From contig NZ_RXNU01000005.1 in assembly GCF_003966225.1 (NCBI RefSeq), positions 248,001 through 312,000 of the forward strand: DNA of 64,000 nt. Reading direction: 5' to 3'. How positions within the stretch are numbered: the first letter of the stretch is position 1; every line of letters starts with the position of its first letter. Of this stretch, positions 31,309 to 41,261 are shown one piece after another. Source of the stretch: Shewanella canadensis (GTDB lineage: Bacteria > Pseudomonadota > Gammaproteobacteria > Enterobacterales > Shewanellaceae). The translations under genes were made by a program, and so were the position numbers. Under the pieces are notes generated by a model. That model was not told where the DNA came from. It did no database searches and saw only the letters and a program-made list of their open reading frames with translations.

Positions 31309-32937
31309 CTACTGCATAGCGAGCAGCATCTCCTGCGGCTCTTCTAAGTATTGCTTCCACAAGTTACAGAAACGAGCAATCGTGCCACCATCGATAACTC
31401 GATGATCGCCGGACCAGCTGATCTGCATGATCTTCCTTGCTTCGACATCCCCATCGGCATTAAAGCGCGGTAACACCTGCAACTTACCTAAGGCGACAAT
31501 CGCGACTTCTGGCTTGTTGATGATAGGCGTCGCCACGGTTCCCCCTAGGGCACCGATATTAGAGATAGAAACCGTACCAGACTTAAGATCGTTCGGACTG
31601 ACTCGACCGCTACGCGCCGCGGTAGTCAACCTAGTGATCTCTGCGGCTATCTCTAAGATAGACTTGCTCTGCACATCTTTAACGTTCGGTACCAGCAAAC
31701 CCACTTTCGAGTCGACTGCCATACCTATGTTATGGCGGCTTAAATAGGTAAGCTCGGTGCAATCGTCATTGACCCGACTGTTGATCACCGGAAACTGCTT
31801 TAGGGCAAGTGACATAGATTTCATGAAAAATGGCATCATGGTGAGCTTGAGCTCATCGGTGGAGTACTTTTTCTTCATGCTCTCACGCAATGCTACCAGC
31901 TCAGTCAGATCGATCTCTTCACAGTAGGTGAAATGAGGGATAGTGCTAACCGACTCGGTCATCATCTTAGCCATCAACGCTTTGACACCACGAATAGGCT
32001 CGACTCTATCTATACCGCCATCTGTTGCGCTAGTGTTCATACTCTGCGCGGAGATACTGCTTGAGCTAACGTCATGTTCAGGGCTTGAAGTCATTGTATT
32101 GGTCTTGGCGTTTGTGCCCGAATGATAGCGTTCGACATCATCCTTAAACACACGACCGTTTTTACCCGTTCCCGGGACCTGAGCGATGTTAATATCCAAT
32201 GTTCGAGCCAGGCGTCTAACCGCAGGGCTAGCTAATGCCTTACCCTGAGCTACCGGCTCTTTCATATCATCTGTTGCAGATAACGATTCAGTCGCGTCAG
32301 TTACCTCGCTCCCTGCACTGACTGCAGCGGGGAACTCCTGTTCGACCTCTACGGCAAACAGGGGTTCATGAACCTTAGCCAGCTGACCTTTTCGATAGTG
32401 CAGCTTGACAATTTTTCCCGATTTTATCGCAGGGATCTGAACCAGTGCCTTATCTGTCATCACATCGGCGATGGGCTGATCTTCGACCACTTGCTCGCCT
32501 TCACTCACCAACCACTCGACCAACTCACACTCTACAATCCCTTCACCGATATCCGGCAACAGGAACTCTTCGACTTGAACACCCTTTTGAGAAGATGGCG
32601 TCAGAACAGTAGATGAAATTATTTCATCGCTTTGCTCAGCTTCAGTATTACTGTGGTCATCAGCAACCGTCTCCGCATCAACTTCAGCAGCACTATTCCC
32701 ACTCAGATCAACAGAATAGAGTGGTGCATGCACCTTGGCAATCTCACCTTTAGCGTAGTGAAGTTTTTTGATGACACCAGCGTGAGGAGCCGGGATCTGG
32801 ACTAATGCCTTATCCGTCATAACATCAGCAATAGGCTGATCTTCACTGACGACATCACCTTCACTCACCAGCCATTCGACCAGTTCACACTCGACAACAC
32901 CCTCGCCAATATCGGGCAGAATAAACTCTTTAATCAT
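31309..32937 (-). CDS. bkdB: Branched-chain 2-oxoacid dehydrogenase E2 (dihydrolipoyl acyltransferase)
   Basis: Core acyltransferase of the branched-chain ketoacid dehydrogenase complex, which converts the 2-oxoacids of Val, Leu and Ile to acyl-CoA. 542 residues. Two lipoyl domains (about 1-75 and 105-180), each with DKALVQIPA carrying the lipoylated lysine. A subunit-binding domain (ASPAVRRLA to GRVFKDDVERY, about 225-265) and a catalytic domain ending in SWSGDHRVIDGGT (catalytic His and Asp) follow. The frame is open to 32979; the ATG at 32937 has AGGAG seven bases upstream and starts directly at the lipoyl fold. It is last in the E1a-E1b-E2 operon; E3 is not encoded here, so a shared LpdA is implied. 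Confidence 0.94.
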   Translation of the reverse strand: MIKEFILPDIGEGVVECELVEWLVSEGDVVSEDQPIADVMTDKALVQIPAPHAGVIKKLHYAKGEIAKVHAPLYSVDLSGNSAAEVDAETVADDHSNTEAEQSDEIISSTVLTPSSQKGVQVEEFLLPDIGEGIVECELVEWLVSEGEQVVEDQPIADVMTDKALVQIPAIKSGKIVKLHYRKGQLAKVHEPLFAVEVEQEFPAAVSAGSEVTDATESLSATDDMKEPVAQGKALASPAVRRLARTLDINIAQVPGTGKNGRVFKDDVERYHSGTNAKTNTMTSSPEHDVSSSSISAQSMNTSATDGGIDRVEPIRGVKALMAKMMTESVSTIPHFTYCEEIDLTELVALRESMKKKYSTDELKLTMMPFFMKSMSLALKQFPVINSRVNDDCTELTYLSRHNIGMAVDSKVGLLVPNVKDVQSKSILEIAAEITRLTTAARSGRVSPNDLKSGTVSISNIGALGGTVATPIINKPEVAIVALGKLQVLPRFNADGDVEARKIMQISWSGDHRVIDGGTIARFCNLWKQYLEEPQEMLLAMQ

Positions 32938-32947
32938 TGCCAAGCTC

Positions 32948-33925
32948 CTAAAATTTAACCGTTGCTTTAATCGCTTCAAATGTCTTCAGCGCATCTGGCA
33001 TATATTCTTTCTCATGGATCAATGGATACGGAGTATCCAAACCACAAACACGACTGATTGGCGATTCAAGATAAAGAAAACACTCCTCCTGTATCGTGGC
33101 TGCGATCTCTCCGGCGAACCCACCCGTTAATGGTGCTTCGTGATTAATAAGGAGACGACCGGTCTTCTTAACAGAGGCTGCTACGGTTTCAATATCCCAA
33201 GGTGCCAAGGTTCTGAGATCGATAACTTCGCAGGATATCCCCTGCTTCGCCGCCATATCGGCTGCTTCTTCGATGATCTCCATTTGAGCCCCCCACGCAA
33301 GCAGAGTAATATCTTTACCTTCGCGAACCACTTCTGCCTTGCCTAGCTCAATTTCATAATCGCCTTCTGGCACTTCGCTAATATTGGCTCGATAGAGACG
33401 CTTAGGCTCAAAGAAAACAACCGGGTTTTTATCTCGAATAGACGCGAGTAACAAACCTTTGGCTTGATAGGCATTGCGTGGAACCACGACTTTTAAACCC
33501 GCAGTTTGGGTAAAGTAAGCTTCCGGAGACTGAGAATGATAATGGCCACCGGCTATTCCGCCGCCGTAAGGTGTACGGTAGGTAATACCACCCACATTAA
33601 ACTCATTACCACTGCGATACCTGAATTTGGCCGATTCATTCACAATTTGATCGATGGCCGGAAAAATATAATCGGCAAACTGAATTTCGGCTATCGCCGT
33701 CATTCCGTTAGAGGCTAATCCATTTGCGAAACCGGCGATCCCCTGCTCAGTCAATGGGGTATTGAAGCAACGTTCTTTACCGTATTTTTCTTGCAGGCCG
33801 GAAGTCGCACGAAATACTCCACCGAAATGCCCGACATCTTCACCAAACAAAATGGCCTTATCGTCAGTCTCCAATACGAGCGAAAGCGCGTCATTGATGG
33901 CTTGTAACATATTAATTTTTGCCAC
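32948..33925 (-). CDS. bkdA2: Branched-chain 2-oxoacid dehydrogenase E1 beta
   Basis: Beta subunit of the thiamine-diphosphate-dependent decarboxylase, 325 residues. Typical transketolase-like features: [15 protein letters not shown] near 27-41, [15 protein letters not shown] near 55-69 (with the conserved glutamate that activates TPP), and [10 protein letters not shown], then DLRTLAPWD in the C-terminal domain. The start is a GTG at 33925, four bases behind the E1-alpha stop, with GGGAG upstream. Ten bases separate its stop from the E2 start. The pairing with a two-lipoyl-domain E2 favours the branched-chain complex over pyruvate or acetoin dehydrogenase. Confidence 0.94.
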   Translation of the reverse strand: MAKINMLQAINDALSLVLETDDKAILFGEDVGHFGGVFRATSGLQEKYGKERCFNTPLTEQGIAGFANGLASNGMTAIAEIQFADYIFPAIDQIVNESAKFRYRSGNEFNVGGITYRTPYGGGIAGGHYHSQSPEAYFTQTAGLKVVVPRNAYQAKGLLLASIRDKNPVVFFEPKRLYRANISEVPEGDYEIELGKAEVVREGKDITLLAWGAQMEIIEEAADMAAKQGISCEVIDLRTLAPWDIETVAASVKKTGRLLINHEAPLTGGFAGEIAATIQEECFLYLESPISRVCGLDTPYPLIHEKEYMPDALKTFEAIKATVKF

Positions 33926-33928
33926 GAC

Positions 33929-35107
33929 TTATACTCTCCCTACACTTTTTGGATATGAATCAGGATACTTGTTCAGATGCTTCTTAAGAGATTTCAACTG
34001 CTGTTGCAACCTAGGCGTTGGAGCATCATAAACGTCCTCGACTATTGTATCGAGCATCGACATAGGACGCTTTTCAGCAAGTTTTAATTCGGCAAGCACC
34101 TCTTTACGGTACTTCTCATACAGGTCTGCATCTTGTTTTTCAGTCAGCCAGCCCTTGTTAATCATCCATAACTTGAAACGTTTAACCGGATCATGTGACT
34201 GCCATTTGGCCTCTTCCTCTTTAGAACGATAACCCGATGGGTCATCTGAAGAGGAATGAGCACCGAGTCGATAGGTCATCGCCTCGATCAGCACTGGTTC
34301 TTTATTGTGGATAGCATGAGCACGCGCCTGTTGTGTCGCCGCTAATACCGCCAGCATGTCATTACCATCGACGCGTATGGTGTGTATGCCATAACCGGGA
34401 CCACGGCTGGCAATGCCGTTGCCCATAAACTGCTCGCTGGTTGGTGTAGAGATGGCGTAACCATTATTGCGGCAGAAAAAGATGGTCGGTGACTTAAGCA
34501 CTGCCGCCATATTTAATCCCGCATGAAAATCGCCTTCCGATGCGGCGCCTTCACCGAAGTAACAAACAGCGACATTGCGCTTATCTTGCATCTTCAAGCT
34601 GTAACCCACGCCGGATGCCTGAGGTATTTGGGTAGCCAGTGGAGAGGAGATAGTCTGATAGTTTAGCTCGGCAGAGCCATAATGGATCGGCATCTGCCGT
34701 CCCTTACCCAGATCTTTCTCATTACTGAACAGTTGATTCATAAACTGCTCAGTAGAAAAACCACGGTAACGTATCGCAGCATGCTCACGGTACTGAGCTA
34801 AGATGACATCCTCGCTATCTAGCGATGCCACACTGCCTATGATTGAGGCTTCCTCACCGGTACAGGTCATATAAAAACTGATACGACCCTGACGTTGAGC
34901 GCCTAACATACGTTCATCCAATACTCGTGTAAAAACACAAGTATCGTGAATTTTTGTTGCCAGTTCTTGATCTATCGTGGGCAGAACGGCATTTTCATAC
35001 ACTGTACCGTCCGCTTGCAATATCTTTAAAATAGGGACTGACACTGAGTCCTTATCGAGAAAACTGACGCGATGGACAGTTTCATTATGGCTTGTTGCGT
35101 TGCTCAT
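33929..35107 (-). CDS. bkdA1: Branched-chain 2-oxoacid dehydrogenase E1 alpha
   Basis: Alpha subunit of the E1 decarboxylase, 392 residues. The TPP-binding motif appears as GEGAASEGDFHAG followed some 25 residues later by NNGYAIST. The loop that is phosphorylated in mitochondrial E1 is represented by YRLGAHSSSDDPS near residue 285. The substrate-pocket segment FYMTCTGEEA lies near 80. First gene of the operon; the ATG has AAGAG upstream. The 220 bases before it presumably carry the promoter. No bkdR-type regulator gene lies adjacent. Confidence 0.94.
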   Translation of the reverse strand: MSNATSHNETVHRVSFLDKDSVSVPILKILQADGTVYENAVLPTIDQELATKIHDTCVFTRVLDERMLGAQRQGRISFYMTCTGEEASIIGSVASLDSEDVILAQYREHAAIRYRGFSTEQFMNQLFSNEKDLGKGRQMPIHYGSAELNYQTISSPLATQIPQASGVGYSLKMQDKRNVAVCYFGEGAASEGDFHAGLNMAAVLKSPTIFFCRNNGYAISTPTSEQFMGNGIASRGPGYGIHTIRVDGNDMLAVLAATQQARAHAIHNKEPVLIEAMTYRLGAHSSSDDPSGYRSKEEEAKWQSHDPVKRFKLWMINKGWLTEKQDADLYEKYRKEVLAELKLAEKRPMSMLDTIVEDVYDAPTPRLQQQLKSLKKHLNKYPDSYPKSVGRV

Positions 35108-35327
35108 ACTATTCTCTTATCAGCTGAGTGCATTTGTTATTTGGTGCGATCTCTACATAGAGAACGCCAATTATTTGTAATACGCGGGAGAAACATTACG
35201 TTAACGTAAACTACCTATCAACTATTCTCACCCGCTTAATAAAACTAACCTCGGCCTTGCGCGTATCTTTAGCTTTACAATAACCGAACTGACCCTGTTC
35301 ATTGTATGTCAGTCCTGGCGATAGAGA

Positions 35328-36371
35328 TTAGTTACCTAAATCGATATTCTCTGTCGTTGCAGGCTTTAAGCAAAGCACGGTTCTCTGCCCCACGGGCACC
35401 TTGGCATTAGGAAAGACAATCGCCTCAACTTTATGTTCGACCTTGATATTGTTGCCGCCCTCTTTCGCCAGGATGTAACCTTCAGGAAAGGATGTAAAAT
35501 TTTCGACATCATTGGTGAAGGTGAATTCGAAATCATCACACTCTTTGTTAATAGCACGGCAGACTTGGTAAAGATGAACTTTGTTGACATCAAAATCGGA
35601 CAACTCGAGTGGGTCATTGCCTATCAGTCTGTTTAACATCTCCTTCAGCGCAATGAAGCGAGTCATGTCATTTTGCCCCATGGGCAAGACTTTACCCAGC
35701 TCGATGGTAAATGCATCGGCCTGATAATTCAGAGACGAAAAATAGCTGAAGGTGGTCGTAGGTTCGTGATGAAAAAGCACGGTATCGATACCGCATGCCT
35801 CAAGAAACATGATCTGCTCACCACTAAACTTTCTTCCCGGACGATAAGGGTAGATAGCAAATTTTTCATGCTTTGAGCCGCGAATGGCTGTGTGAAGATC
35901 ATAATGAATACGATGACGATCTTCTGTCTGACCGGCAAAAAACTTGTCGACAAAAAATTCGAGTTTCTTGGCTCGGATCCTTTCCGGGTTAACCAGACCT
36001 TCACCAGATGAATGTGCCCCATTAAATAGTCGATTTAAGTTTTCATCGATAAAACGGGTTCCATTGATAATAGCCGCAGGGTTACCAAACAAAAAAAGCA
36101 CCCTTTGTTTAGCGATAAGTTTCTCTTCGAGCAGCGCTTTAACCAGCTCGTTGCACAATTCGATTGGTGCAGTCTCATTCCCGTGTACAGCACAGGACAG
36201 GACTATATCTTTGCCTTGATTAACTTTAGGTTCAAATACGATAACACCGGTATCCCATACTTCTACTTGAGTATGGTCACCTACCGAAAATGAACAGGTT
36301 TCATCGATATGTTGAGGATGAGCAAGGGTGAGGTTTAAAAAGTCCTTCGACTCTTTTAGCGCTTGAAACAC
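35328..36371 (-). CDS. astE: Succinylglutamate desuccinylase
   Basis: Zinc hydrolase that splits N-succinylglutamate into succinate and glutamate, the last step of the arginine succinyltransferase pathway. 347 residues (E. coli AstE 322). Zinc ligands H63 and E66 lie in [10 protein letters not shown]; the third histidine is in [11 protein letters not shown] near 157; the catalytic glutamate is probably the one in FTIELGKV. The start is a GTG at 36371 with a strong AAGGAG. The rest of the ast operon is not in the window, so the gene is detached. The aspartoacylase family is related; the DENLNRLF motif supports AstE. Confidence 0.9.
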   Translation of the reverse strand: MFQALKESKDFLNLTLAHPQHIDETCSFSVGDHTQVEVWDTGVIVFEPKVNQGKDIVLSCAVHGNETAPIELCNELVKALLEEKLIAKQRVLFLFGNPAAIINGTRFIDENLNRLFNGAHSSGEGLVNPERIRAKKLEFFVDKFFAGQTEDRHRIHYDLHTAIRGSKHEKFAIYPYRPGRKFSGEQIMFLEACGIDTVLFHHEPTTTFSYFSSLNYQADAFTIELGKVLPMGQNDMTRFIALKEMLNRLIGNDPLELSDFDVNKVHLYQVCRAINKECDDFEFTFTNDVENFTSFPEGYILAKEGGNNIKVEHKVEAIVFPNAKVPVGQRTVLCLKPATTENIDLGN

Positions 36372-36420
36372 GAGATACTCCTTAATTGTTCCTGCACAAA
36401 GATATGTTCTGGAAAACAGA

Positions 36421-36482
36421 CATATATACCCAAACGACTTCGAAATGCAGAATTCAACATGTCGAGAAGTGACTTGGATATA
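36421..36482 (+). repeat. Palindromic intergenic repeat, copy 2
   Basis: About 62 bases; the first 54 match the stretch at 13762-13815. It starts tatataccc and ends ttggatata, so its termini are imperfect inverted repeats, and the inner acttcga/tcgagaagt arms can also pair. It lies 50 bases upstream of the astE start. The rest of the 353-base gap up to msrA (36372-36420, 36483-36724) shows no gene; it holds the promoters of astE and msrA. Confidence 0.8.
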
Positions 36483-36724
36483 AGCGCAGGATCCTTTTCT
36501 AGTTTTTATGAAAGCTCGAACAAGGATACTAGCATTTTACGTCCACATCAGCCATTTATCGGCGGCGTAAATCGCCTTAAGCCACAAGGTTAGCTCAACT
36601 ATTTCAATTTCTGTTTGCATTTATCTCCGAAGTGAAACACAATACAGACATCTAGCCGTCCAGACGTTCATTGTGTTGTCCACATTCGATTCGGGTCGTG
36701 CAACTAATTTAAGTGAGGTAGGGT

Positions 36725-37204
36725 ATGGCTATAGCGACATTTGGTGCAGGTTGTTTTTGGGGTGTAGAGTACTTTTTCAATCAGATCCAGGGAGTGACAA
36801 AAACCAGCTGTGGATATATGGGGGGTATTGATTCCACTATCAGCTATGCGGAAGTCAAATCCGGAGAAACGGGGCATGCAGAAGTCGTTCAGGTAGAGTT
36901 CGATGAAAACCAGGTCTCTTACGAACAGGTGTTAGCCGTATTTTGGCAGAACCATAATCCAACCAGCTTAAATCGCCAGAGTGGAGACATAGGCTCACAA
37001 TATCGTAGTGCCATATTTTTTCACTCTAAAGCGCAAAAAGCCGTGGCTGAACAGTCTAAATTGGACTTAGCCCGTAGTGGAAAATGGGGAGAGAGGCAGA
37101 TAGTGACGGAAATTGTTCCGGTATTACAATTTAACCGAGCCGAAGAATACCATCAGAACTACCTGGAAAAAAACAACTTACCCAGTTGTCACATCTCCTA
37201 TTAA
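36725..37204 (+). CDS. msrA: Peptide methionine-(S)-S-oxide reductase
   Basis: Repairs methionine-S-sulfoxide in proteins after oxidative damage. 159 residues, the short form of the family. The catalytic cysteine is C10 in the GAGCFWG signature. Other typical parts are GYMGG near 31, GETGHAEVVQVEFD near 47-60 and EYHQNYL near the end, and a late cysteine (C154) may resolve the sulfenate through a disulfide. Cytoplasmic; no signal peptide. The ATG has a GAGGTAGGG ribosome site. Lone gene, convergent with pgm. Confidence 0.95.
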   Translation: MAIATFGAGCFWGVEYFFNQIQGVTKTSCGYMGGIDSTISYAEVKSGETGHAEVVQVEFDENQVSYEQVLAVFWQNHNPTSLNRQSGDIGSQYRSAIFFHSKAQKAVAEQSKLDLARSGKWGERQIVTEIVPVLQFNRAEEYHQNYLEKNNLPSCHISY

Positions 37205-37287
37205 AGCCAGTTAGAGGTACTAGGTTCCAGGCAATAGGAAGAATACCCACAAGCTGGAACCCAGAACCAGGAAACTGATTACTACTG

Positions 37288-38943
37288 TTAATTCTTCAAC
37301 ATTCGATCGATGATCGACTGAGCCTCACAGATCACCGACTCTAGGTGAGCCTGACTGATAAAGCTTTCACCATAGATCTTAAACAGAGCTTCGGTACCTG
37401 AGGGACGGGCTGCGAACCAAGCATTCTCGGTAACCACCTTGATGCCGCCGATGTTGGCATTGTTGCCAGGTGCTCGGGTCATGACATCTTGGATAGACTC
37501 ACCGGCTAACCTGTTCGTGCCTAATAAGTTCACATCGACCTCTGTCGCGATTAATTCGGCAAATTTGGTTTTCTTTTCGGCGCTGACAGGGCTATCGACA
37601 CGGGTATAGAAGCTTTCCCCATGTTTAGCGACTAATTCCGTGTAGCGTTCGGCCGGAGTCTTACCTGTGACGGCCAGAATTTCGGCGGCCAGTAAGGCTA
37701 AGATGAACCCGTCCTTATCAGTACACCAGGTTGAACCATCACGTCTTAAAAATGCCGCCCCCGCACTCTCCTCACCACCGAAAGCGAAACTGGCGTTAGC
37801 TAACCCTTCGACGAACCATTTAAATCCGACGGGAACTTCACTCATCATTCGCTGATGCTGTGCACACACTTTATCGATCATAGAGCTTGAAACTAAGGTC
37901 TTACCTATCGCCAACTTTTCTGACCATAGTGGCCTATGTGTGATCAAATAGTCGATTGCAACGGCCAGAAAATGGTTTGGGTTCATCAAACCGGTCCCCG
38001 GACAAACGATGCCGTGACGGTCATAATCGGGATCATTACCCACACAGAGATCGAATTGTTCCTGATGTTTCAAGAGTCCGGCCATGGCATAGGGCGAAGA
38101 GCAATCCATTCTGATCTTGCCATCTTTATCCAAAGGCATAAAACCGAAACGTGGATCGACACTTTCATTAACCAGTTTGATGTTGAGACCATAACGAGCC
38201 GCTATCTTGTCCCAGTAATAGATCCCGGAACCTCCGAGTGGATCGACACCGATACGCACATCGGCCTCGGCTATCGCCTTCATATCGATGACACTGTCGA
38301 GATCATCGACATAGGGAGCGATGAGATCGACCGAATCGACCAAGCTTGAACCGATAGCCTGCTTGTAGCTAATGGTGTTGACCCCTTTAAGGTCATCCTT
38401 TAGATAAAGATTAGCCTGCTGCTCTATCCATTGGGTTATCTCACCCTCTGCCGGGCCACCATGTGGAGGGTTGTACTTAATGCCACCATCTTGAGGCGGA
38501 TTGTGGGATGGCGTAATAATTAAACCATCGACTGATTGTCCACCTTGCTTATTGGCGACCACAATAGCATGTGACACTACTGGCGTTGGTGTGAAACCAT
38601 CATCTTGATGCACAATCACCTGGATATTATTAGCAACCAAAACCTCGATGGCGCTGATATAGGCAGCTTGAGAGAGAGCATGGGTATCGATACCCAGATA
38701 CAAGGCACCGGATATTCCTGCAGAATTTCGGTAATCTACGACGGCTTGAGTAATGGCTAGAATATGCTGTTCATTGAAGTTACCGTTAAACGCGCAACCA
38801 CGATGACCTGAAGTACCAAAACTGACCCGATGTTCAGCCATTTTCATATCCGGAGTTATGCAGTAGTAACTACTCATTAGCTTAGGGATATTGACCAAAT
38901 CCTGTTGAATCGCTACCTGTCCTGCTCGCTTATGAATCGTCAA
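37288..38943 (-). CDS. pgm: Phosphoglucomutase (alpha-D-glucose specific)
   Basis: Interconverts glucose 1-phosphate and glucose 6-phosphate, linking glycolysis to glycogen and UDP-sugar synthesis. 551 residues (E. coli Pgm 546). The phosphoserine loop TPSHNPPQDGG lies near residue 145, the metal-binding loop GNDPDYDRHG near 310, the sugar-binding GGEESAGA near 395, and the phosphate-binding loop RPSGTEALFKIYGES near the end. The start is a TTG at 38943 with AGGAG six bases upstream. seqA lies 78 bases upstream on the same strand; seqA-pgm is the E. coli arrangement. Confidence 0.96.
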   Translation of the reverse strand: MTIHKRAGQVAIQQDLVNIPKLMSSYYCITPDMKMAEHRVSFGTSGHRGCAFNGNFNEQHILAITQAVVDYRNSAGISGALYLGIDTHALSQAAYISAIEVLVANNIQVIVHQDDGFTPTPVVSHAIVVANKQGGQSVDGLIITPSHNPPQDGGIKYNPPHGGPAEGEITQWIEQQANLYLKDDLKGVNTISYKQAIGSSLVDSVDLIAPYVDDLDSVIDMKAIAEADVRIGVDPLGGSGIYYWDKIAARYGLNIKLVNESVDPRFGFMPLDKDGKIRMDCSSPYAMAGLLKHQEQFDLCVGNDPDYDRHGIVCPGTGLMNPNHFLAVAIDYLITHRPLWSEKLAIGKTLVSSSMIDKVCAQHQRMMSEVPVGFKWFVEGLANASFAFGGEESAGAAFLRRDGSTWCTDKDGFILALLAAEILAVTGKTPAERYTELVAKHGESFYTRVDSPVSAEKKTKFAELIATEVDVNLLGTNRLAGESIQDVMTRAPGNNANIGGIKVVTENAWFAARPSGTEALFKIYGESFISQAHLESVICEAQSIIDRMLKN

Positions 38944-39021
38944 AGATATCTCCTGATATTAAATGGATCGGTTCAAGAATTGCGCACCCACAAAGGTGCA
39001 CAAGTTGTGATGTTTAATTCA

Positions 39022-39564
39022 CTAAATGTTATTTGTTATGGCTTCTATTTGCGCTTCGACGGTACCGTATTGATGAAGTACCTCGGTCAAAATAGTGCGC
39101 TTCTTAGCGGTATTATTATTGGTCGTGACCCAAAACCCACTTTGGCCAATCTCTTTAGGGTTTGCAGATTTACTGGCCTTTAGCAATGAAGCTTTTGATG
39201 TCGCAAAATATAACCTGTCTCTGCCTTGAATTTGTAAGACCTGAGAAAATTGTTCCGGCGCAGCACGGTAAACGGCTTCGAGGATAAACAGAAAACGTCC
39301 AACAGCTCCCTTTTGTGCAGCCAGTTCCTCTTTATCGATGCTTTCGGTGAGGTCTTTGGCAATCTCTCTGTTTTCAACGGGCGCTACTACGTTGTCGGTT
39401 TGTTCCATACCCGGGTGACTGATTGTCTGCGGGGTATCATGGTTCACCGCTTCGACGTTCAGGCCCAGCAAACGACGTAGGATATCTGAAGCACTCTCAC
39501 CGATACGCTCAGTTTTTCCGGCTATATGGCGATATAACTCTTCATCAACCTCGATATATTTCAT
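39022..39564 (-). CDS. seqA: Negative modulator of replication initiation SeqA
   Basis: Binds hemimethylated GATC sites and sequesters newly replicated origins, preventing premature re-initiation. 180 residues against 181 in E. coli. The N-terminal oligomerisation part begins MKYIEVDEELYRHIA. After a linker the C-terminal DNA-binding domain carries GRFLFILEAVYRAAP and GRDRLYFA, then the NPKEIGQSGFWV end. It implies Dam methylation in this organism. It is first in an operon with pgm and divergent from ybfF, as in E. coli. Confidence 0.95.
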   Translation of the reverse strand: MKYIEVDEELYRHIAGKTERIGESASDILRRLLGLNVEAVNHDTPQTISHPGMEQTDNVVAPVENREIAKDLTESIDKEELAAQKGAVGRFLFILEAVYRAAPEQFSQVLQIQGRDRLYFATSKASLLKASKSANPKEIGQSGFWVTTNNNTAKKRTILTEVLHQYGTVEAQIEAITNNI

Positions 39565-39855
39565 GACCTTAATCTTCCTTAAGTGAGATTTTATCTAGCT
39601 TTGTTCAATAACAAATAATGACGGGTTTGATCTTTGTTTTTATTCGTTAGATCGATTCCCAAGTGTATGCCATCTATGGCCTTATAATAAAGAGGCATTA
39701 GTTCTAAATTGTGATTGTTCTGCTGCTCTTTGCACAAACTCCGTCTATTCGGTCAAAAAGCCACCACTCATTTGACTCCAGAAACAATGAATCTTGTCAA
39801 AATGCCCTTTTTAGAGGCACAATCCACATCCTGTTTTTAGCGTTACGAGTCAAGC

Positions 39856-40632
39856 ATGCACTTTATATCTACAGGCCAAGGATCGACGGTCATATTGATC
39901 CATGGTCTTTTCGGTAATTCAGATAATTTGAAAACACTGGGAAGAACCCTGGAAGCAAACCATAGGGTCATACGAGTCGATGTGCCGAATCATGGATTGA
40001 GTTCACATTGGGAATCGATGGACTACCCCACTTTGGCTCAAGCCGTCATCGAGTTAATGGATAGATTATCGATTCCACAGGCGCATCTGGTCGGGCATTC
40101 TATGGGGGGCAAGATAGCCATGGCCGCCGCGCTCAACTATCCGGATCGAATTCAATCTCTGATTGCGGCCGATATCGCGCCGGTTAGCTACCAATCCAGG
40201 CACGATGCCGTATTTGCAGCACTTGACTCGATTGAGCTAAGTCTGGTTCAAAATAGAGCCCAGGCTCTGAGCCAACTATTAAACGCAGGCATTGATGAAG
40301 GTACGGCCCAATTTCTACTGAAAAACCTGTCAAGAAGTGACACTGGCTTTCAATGGAAAATGAACCTCACAGGATTAAAGACGTGTTACGCCAATCTTAT
40401 AGGCTGGTATAATGATGTCGCCGTTCCATTGCAATACACCGGTGCCAGTTTGTTTATTAGAGGTGGTGAGTCGGATTATGTTACCTCTGAGCACAGACAA
40501 ACTATCTTAGCCCAATTCCCTCATGTAAAAGCAAAAACGATTGAAGGAACAGGTCATTGGTTACATGCACAAAAACCTAACATTTTTAACCGAATCGTCG
40601 GTGACTTTATCGAAAAGAATGATAGGAATTAA
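39856..40632 (+). CDS. ybfF: Alpha/beta-hydrolase esterase YbfF
   Basis: Cytoplasmic esterase of 258 residues; E. coli YbfF hydrolyses short acyl esters including acyl-CoA. Oxyanion-hole region HGLFGNSDNL near 16, nucleophile elbow GHSMGGK (Ser near 83), a late aspartate in GGESDY and the histidine in EGTGHWLH complete the catalytic triad. The natural substrate is unknown. Divergent from seqA and upstream of the DUF2788/ybfE/fldA series, a conserved neighbourhood. No clear ribosome site before the ATG. Confidence 0.92.
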   Translation: MHFISTGQGSTVILIHGLFGNSDNLKTLGRTLEANHRVIRVDVPNHGLSSHWESMDYPTLAQAVIELMDRLSIPQAHLVGHSMGGKIAMAAALNYPDRIQSLIAADIAPVSYQSRHDAVFAALDSIELSLVQNRAQALSQLLNAGIDEGTAQFLLKNLSRSDTGFQWKMNLTGLKTCYANLIGWYNDVAVPLQYTGASLFIRGGESDYVTSEHRQTILAQFPHVKAKTIEGTGHWLHAQKPNIFNRIVGDFIEKNDRN

Positions 40633-40704
40633 TCGCTCAACTCCGTTTCATACACTCATTATCTATGGTATATTCGCGCCTCTTTTGGCCTGAGGAAGCG
40701 TTAA

Positions 40705-40926
40705 ATGTTATCTCAGTATATGGAACAAATTGAAGCTTTAGGTTTAAACCTATTTTTTGCATCAATTTTTTTCTTTATCGGCATGGCCATCCATGATGTG
40801 CTAAAACAGGGCGATGTCCCTAAATTTGGCCGCTATATCGTTTGGTTAGTTTTATTTCTCGGCTGCGCCGGGTTTATAGCAAAAGGATTAATACAGATGT
40901 CCTGGGAAGGCTCGGGCATAGGTTAA
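40705..40926 (+). CDS. DUF2788 small membrane protein
   Basis: 73-residue protein of unknown function. Two hydrophobic helices (about 12-30 and 43-63) are joined by a polar loop, VLKQGDVPKFGR, typical of the DUF2788 family. The ATG is preceded by TGAGG. ybfE follows 11 bases behind its stop, so they are probably co-transcribed. Confidence 0.85.
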   Translation: MLSQYMEQIEALGLNLFFASIFFFIGMAIHDVLKQGDVPKFGRYIVWLVLFLGCAGFIAKGLIQMSWEGSGIG

Positions 40927-40937
40927 ACACTGATTAA

Positions 40938-41213
40938 ATGGCAAAAGAAACATCAGACAGAACCACAATCGATCTGTTCGCAACAGAAACACGCCGTGGC
41001 CGTCCACGTAGTAACCCACTACCAAGAGACCAGCAGCTAAAAGTCAATAAGCGAAACCAGATCCAGCGTGATAGGGCTAACGGGTTAAAGCGAATTGAGT
41101 TAAAGGTGTCACAAGATTTGTATGACGCCTTGAATGATAAGGCTTTGGCCAGTAAAATCAGCCGCAGTCAACTAATAGAATTAATATTACAAGAGCAAGT
41201 GACTCCTCAATAA
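40938..41213 (+). CDS. ybfE: YbfE family protein (ribbon-helix-helix-like)
   Basis: 91-residue basic protein. The first half is charged and probably flexible (GRPRSNPLPRDQQLKVNKRNQ). The second half has the strand-helix-helix pattern of a ribbon-helix-helix DNA-binding fold (KRIELKVSQDLYDALNDKA, then ISRSQLIELIL). In E. coli ybfE is described as LexA-regulated and precedes fldA, as here. I found no clear LexA box (CTGT-N8-ACAG) upstream in this window. DNA targets are unknown. Confidence 0.86.
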   Translation: MAKETSDRTTIDLFATETRRGRPRSNPLPRDQQLKVNKRNQIQRDRANGLKRIELKVSQDLYDALNDKALASKISRSQLIELILQEQVTPQ

Positions 41214-41261
41214 CTCTTGTAAACGAATCCAAAACACAGTGAATTAGATAAAGGAAAGACA

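Noticed and set aside
37223..37261. Inverted repeat ggttccag/ctggaacc behind msrA and pgm as terminator
   Set aside because: The stem is only eight pairs with a 23-base loop and no T-run on either strand, so I did not list it.
40938..41213. YbfE as an antitoxin of a toxin-antitoxin pair
   Set aside because: It has a ribbon-helix-helix-like end, but the neighbours are DUF2788 and flavodoxin, a conserved core order with no toxin gene.
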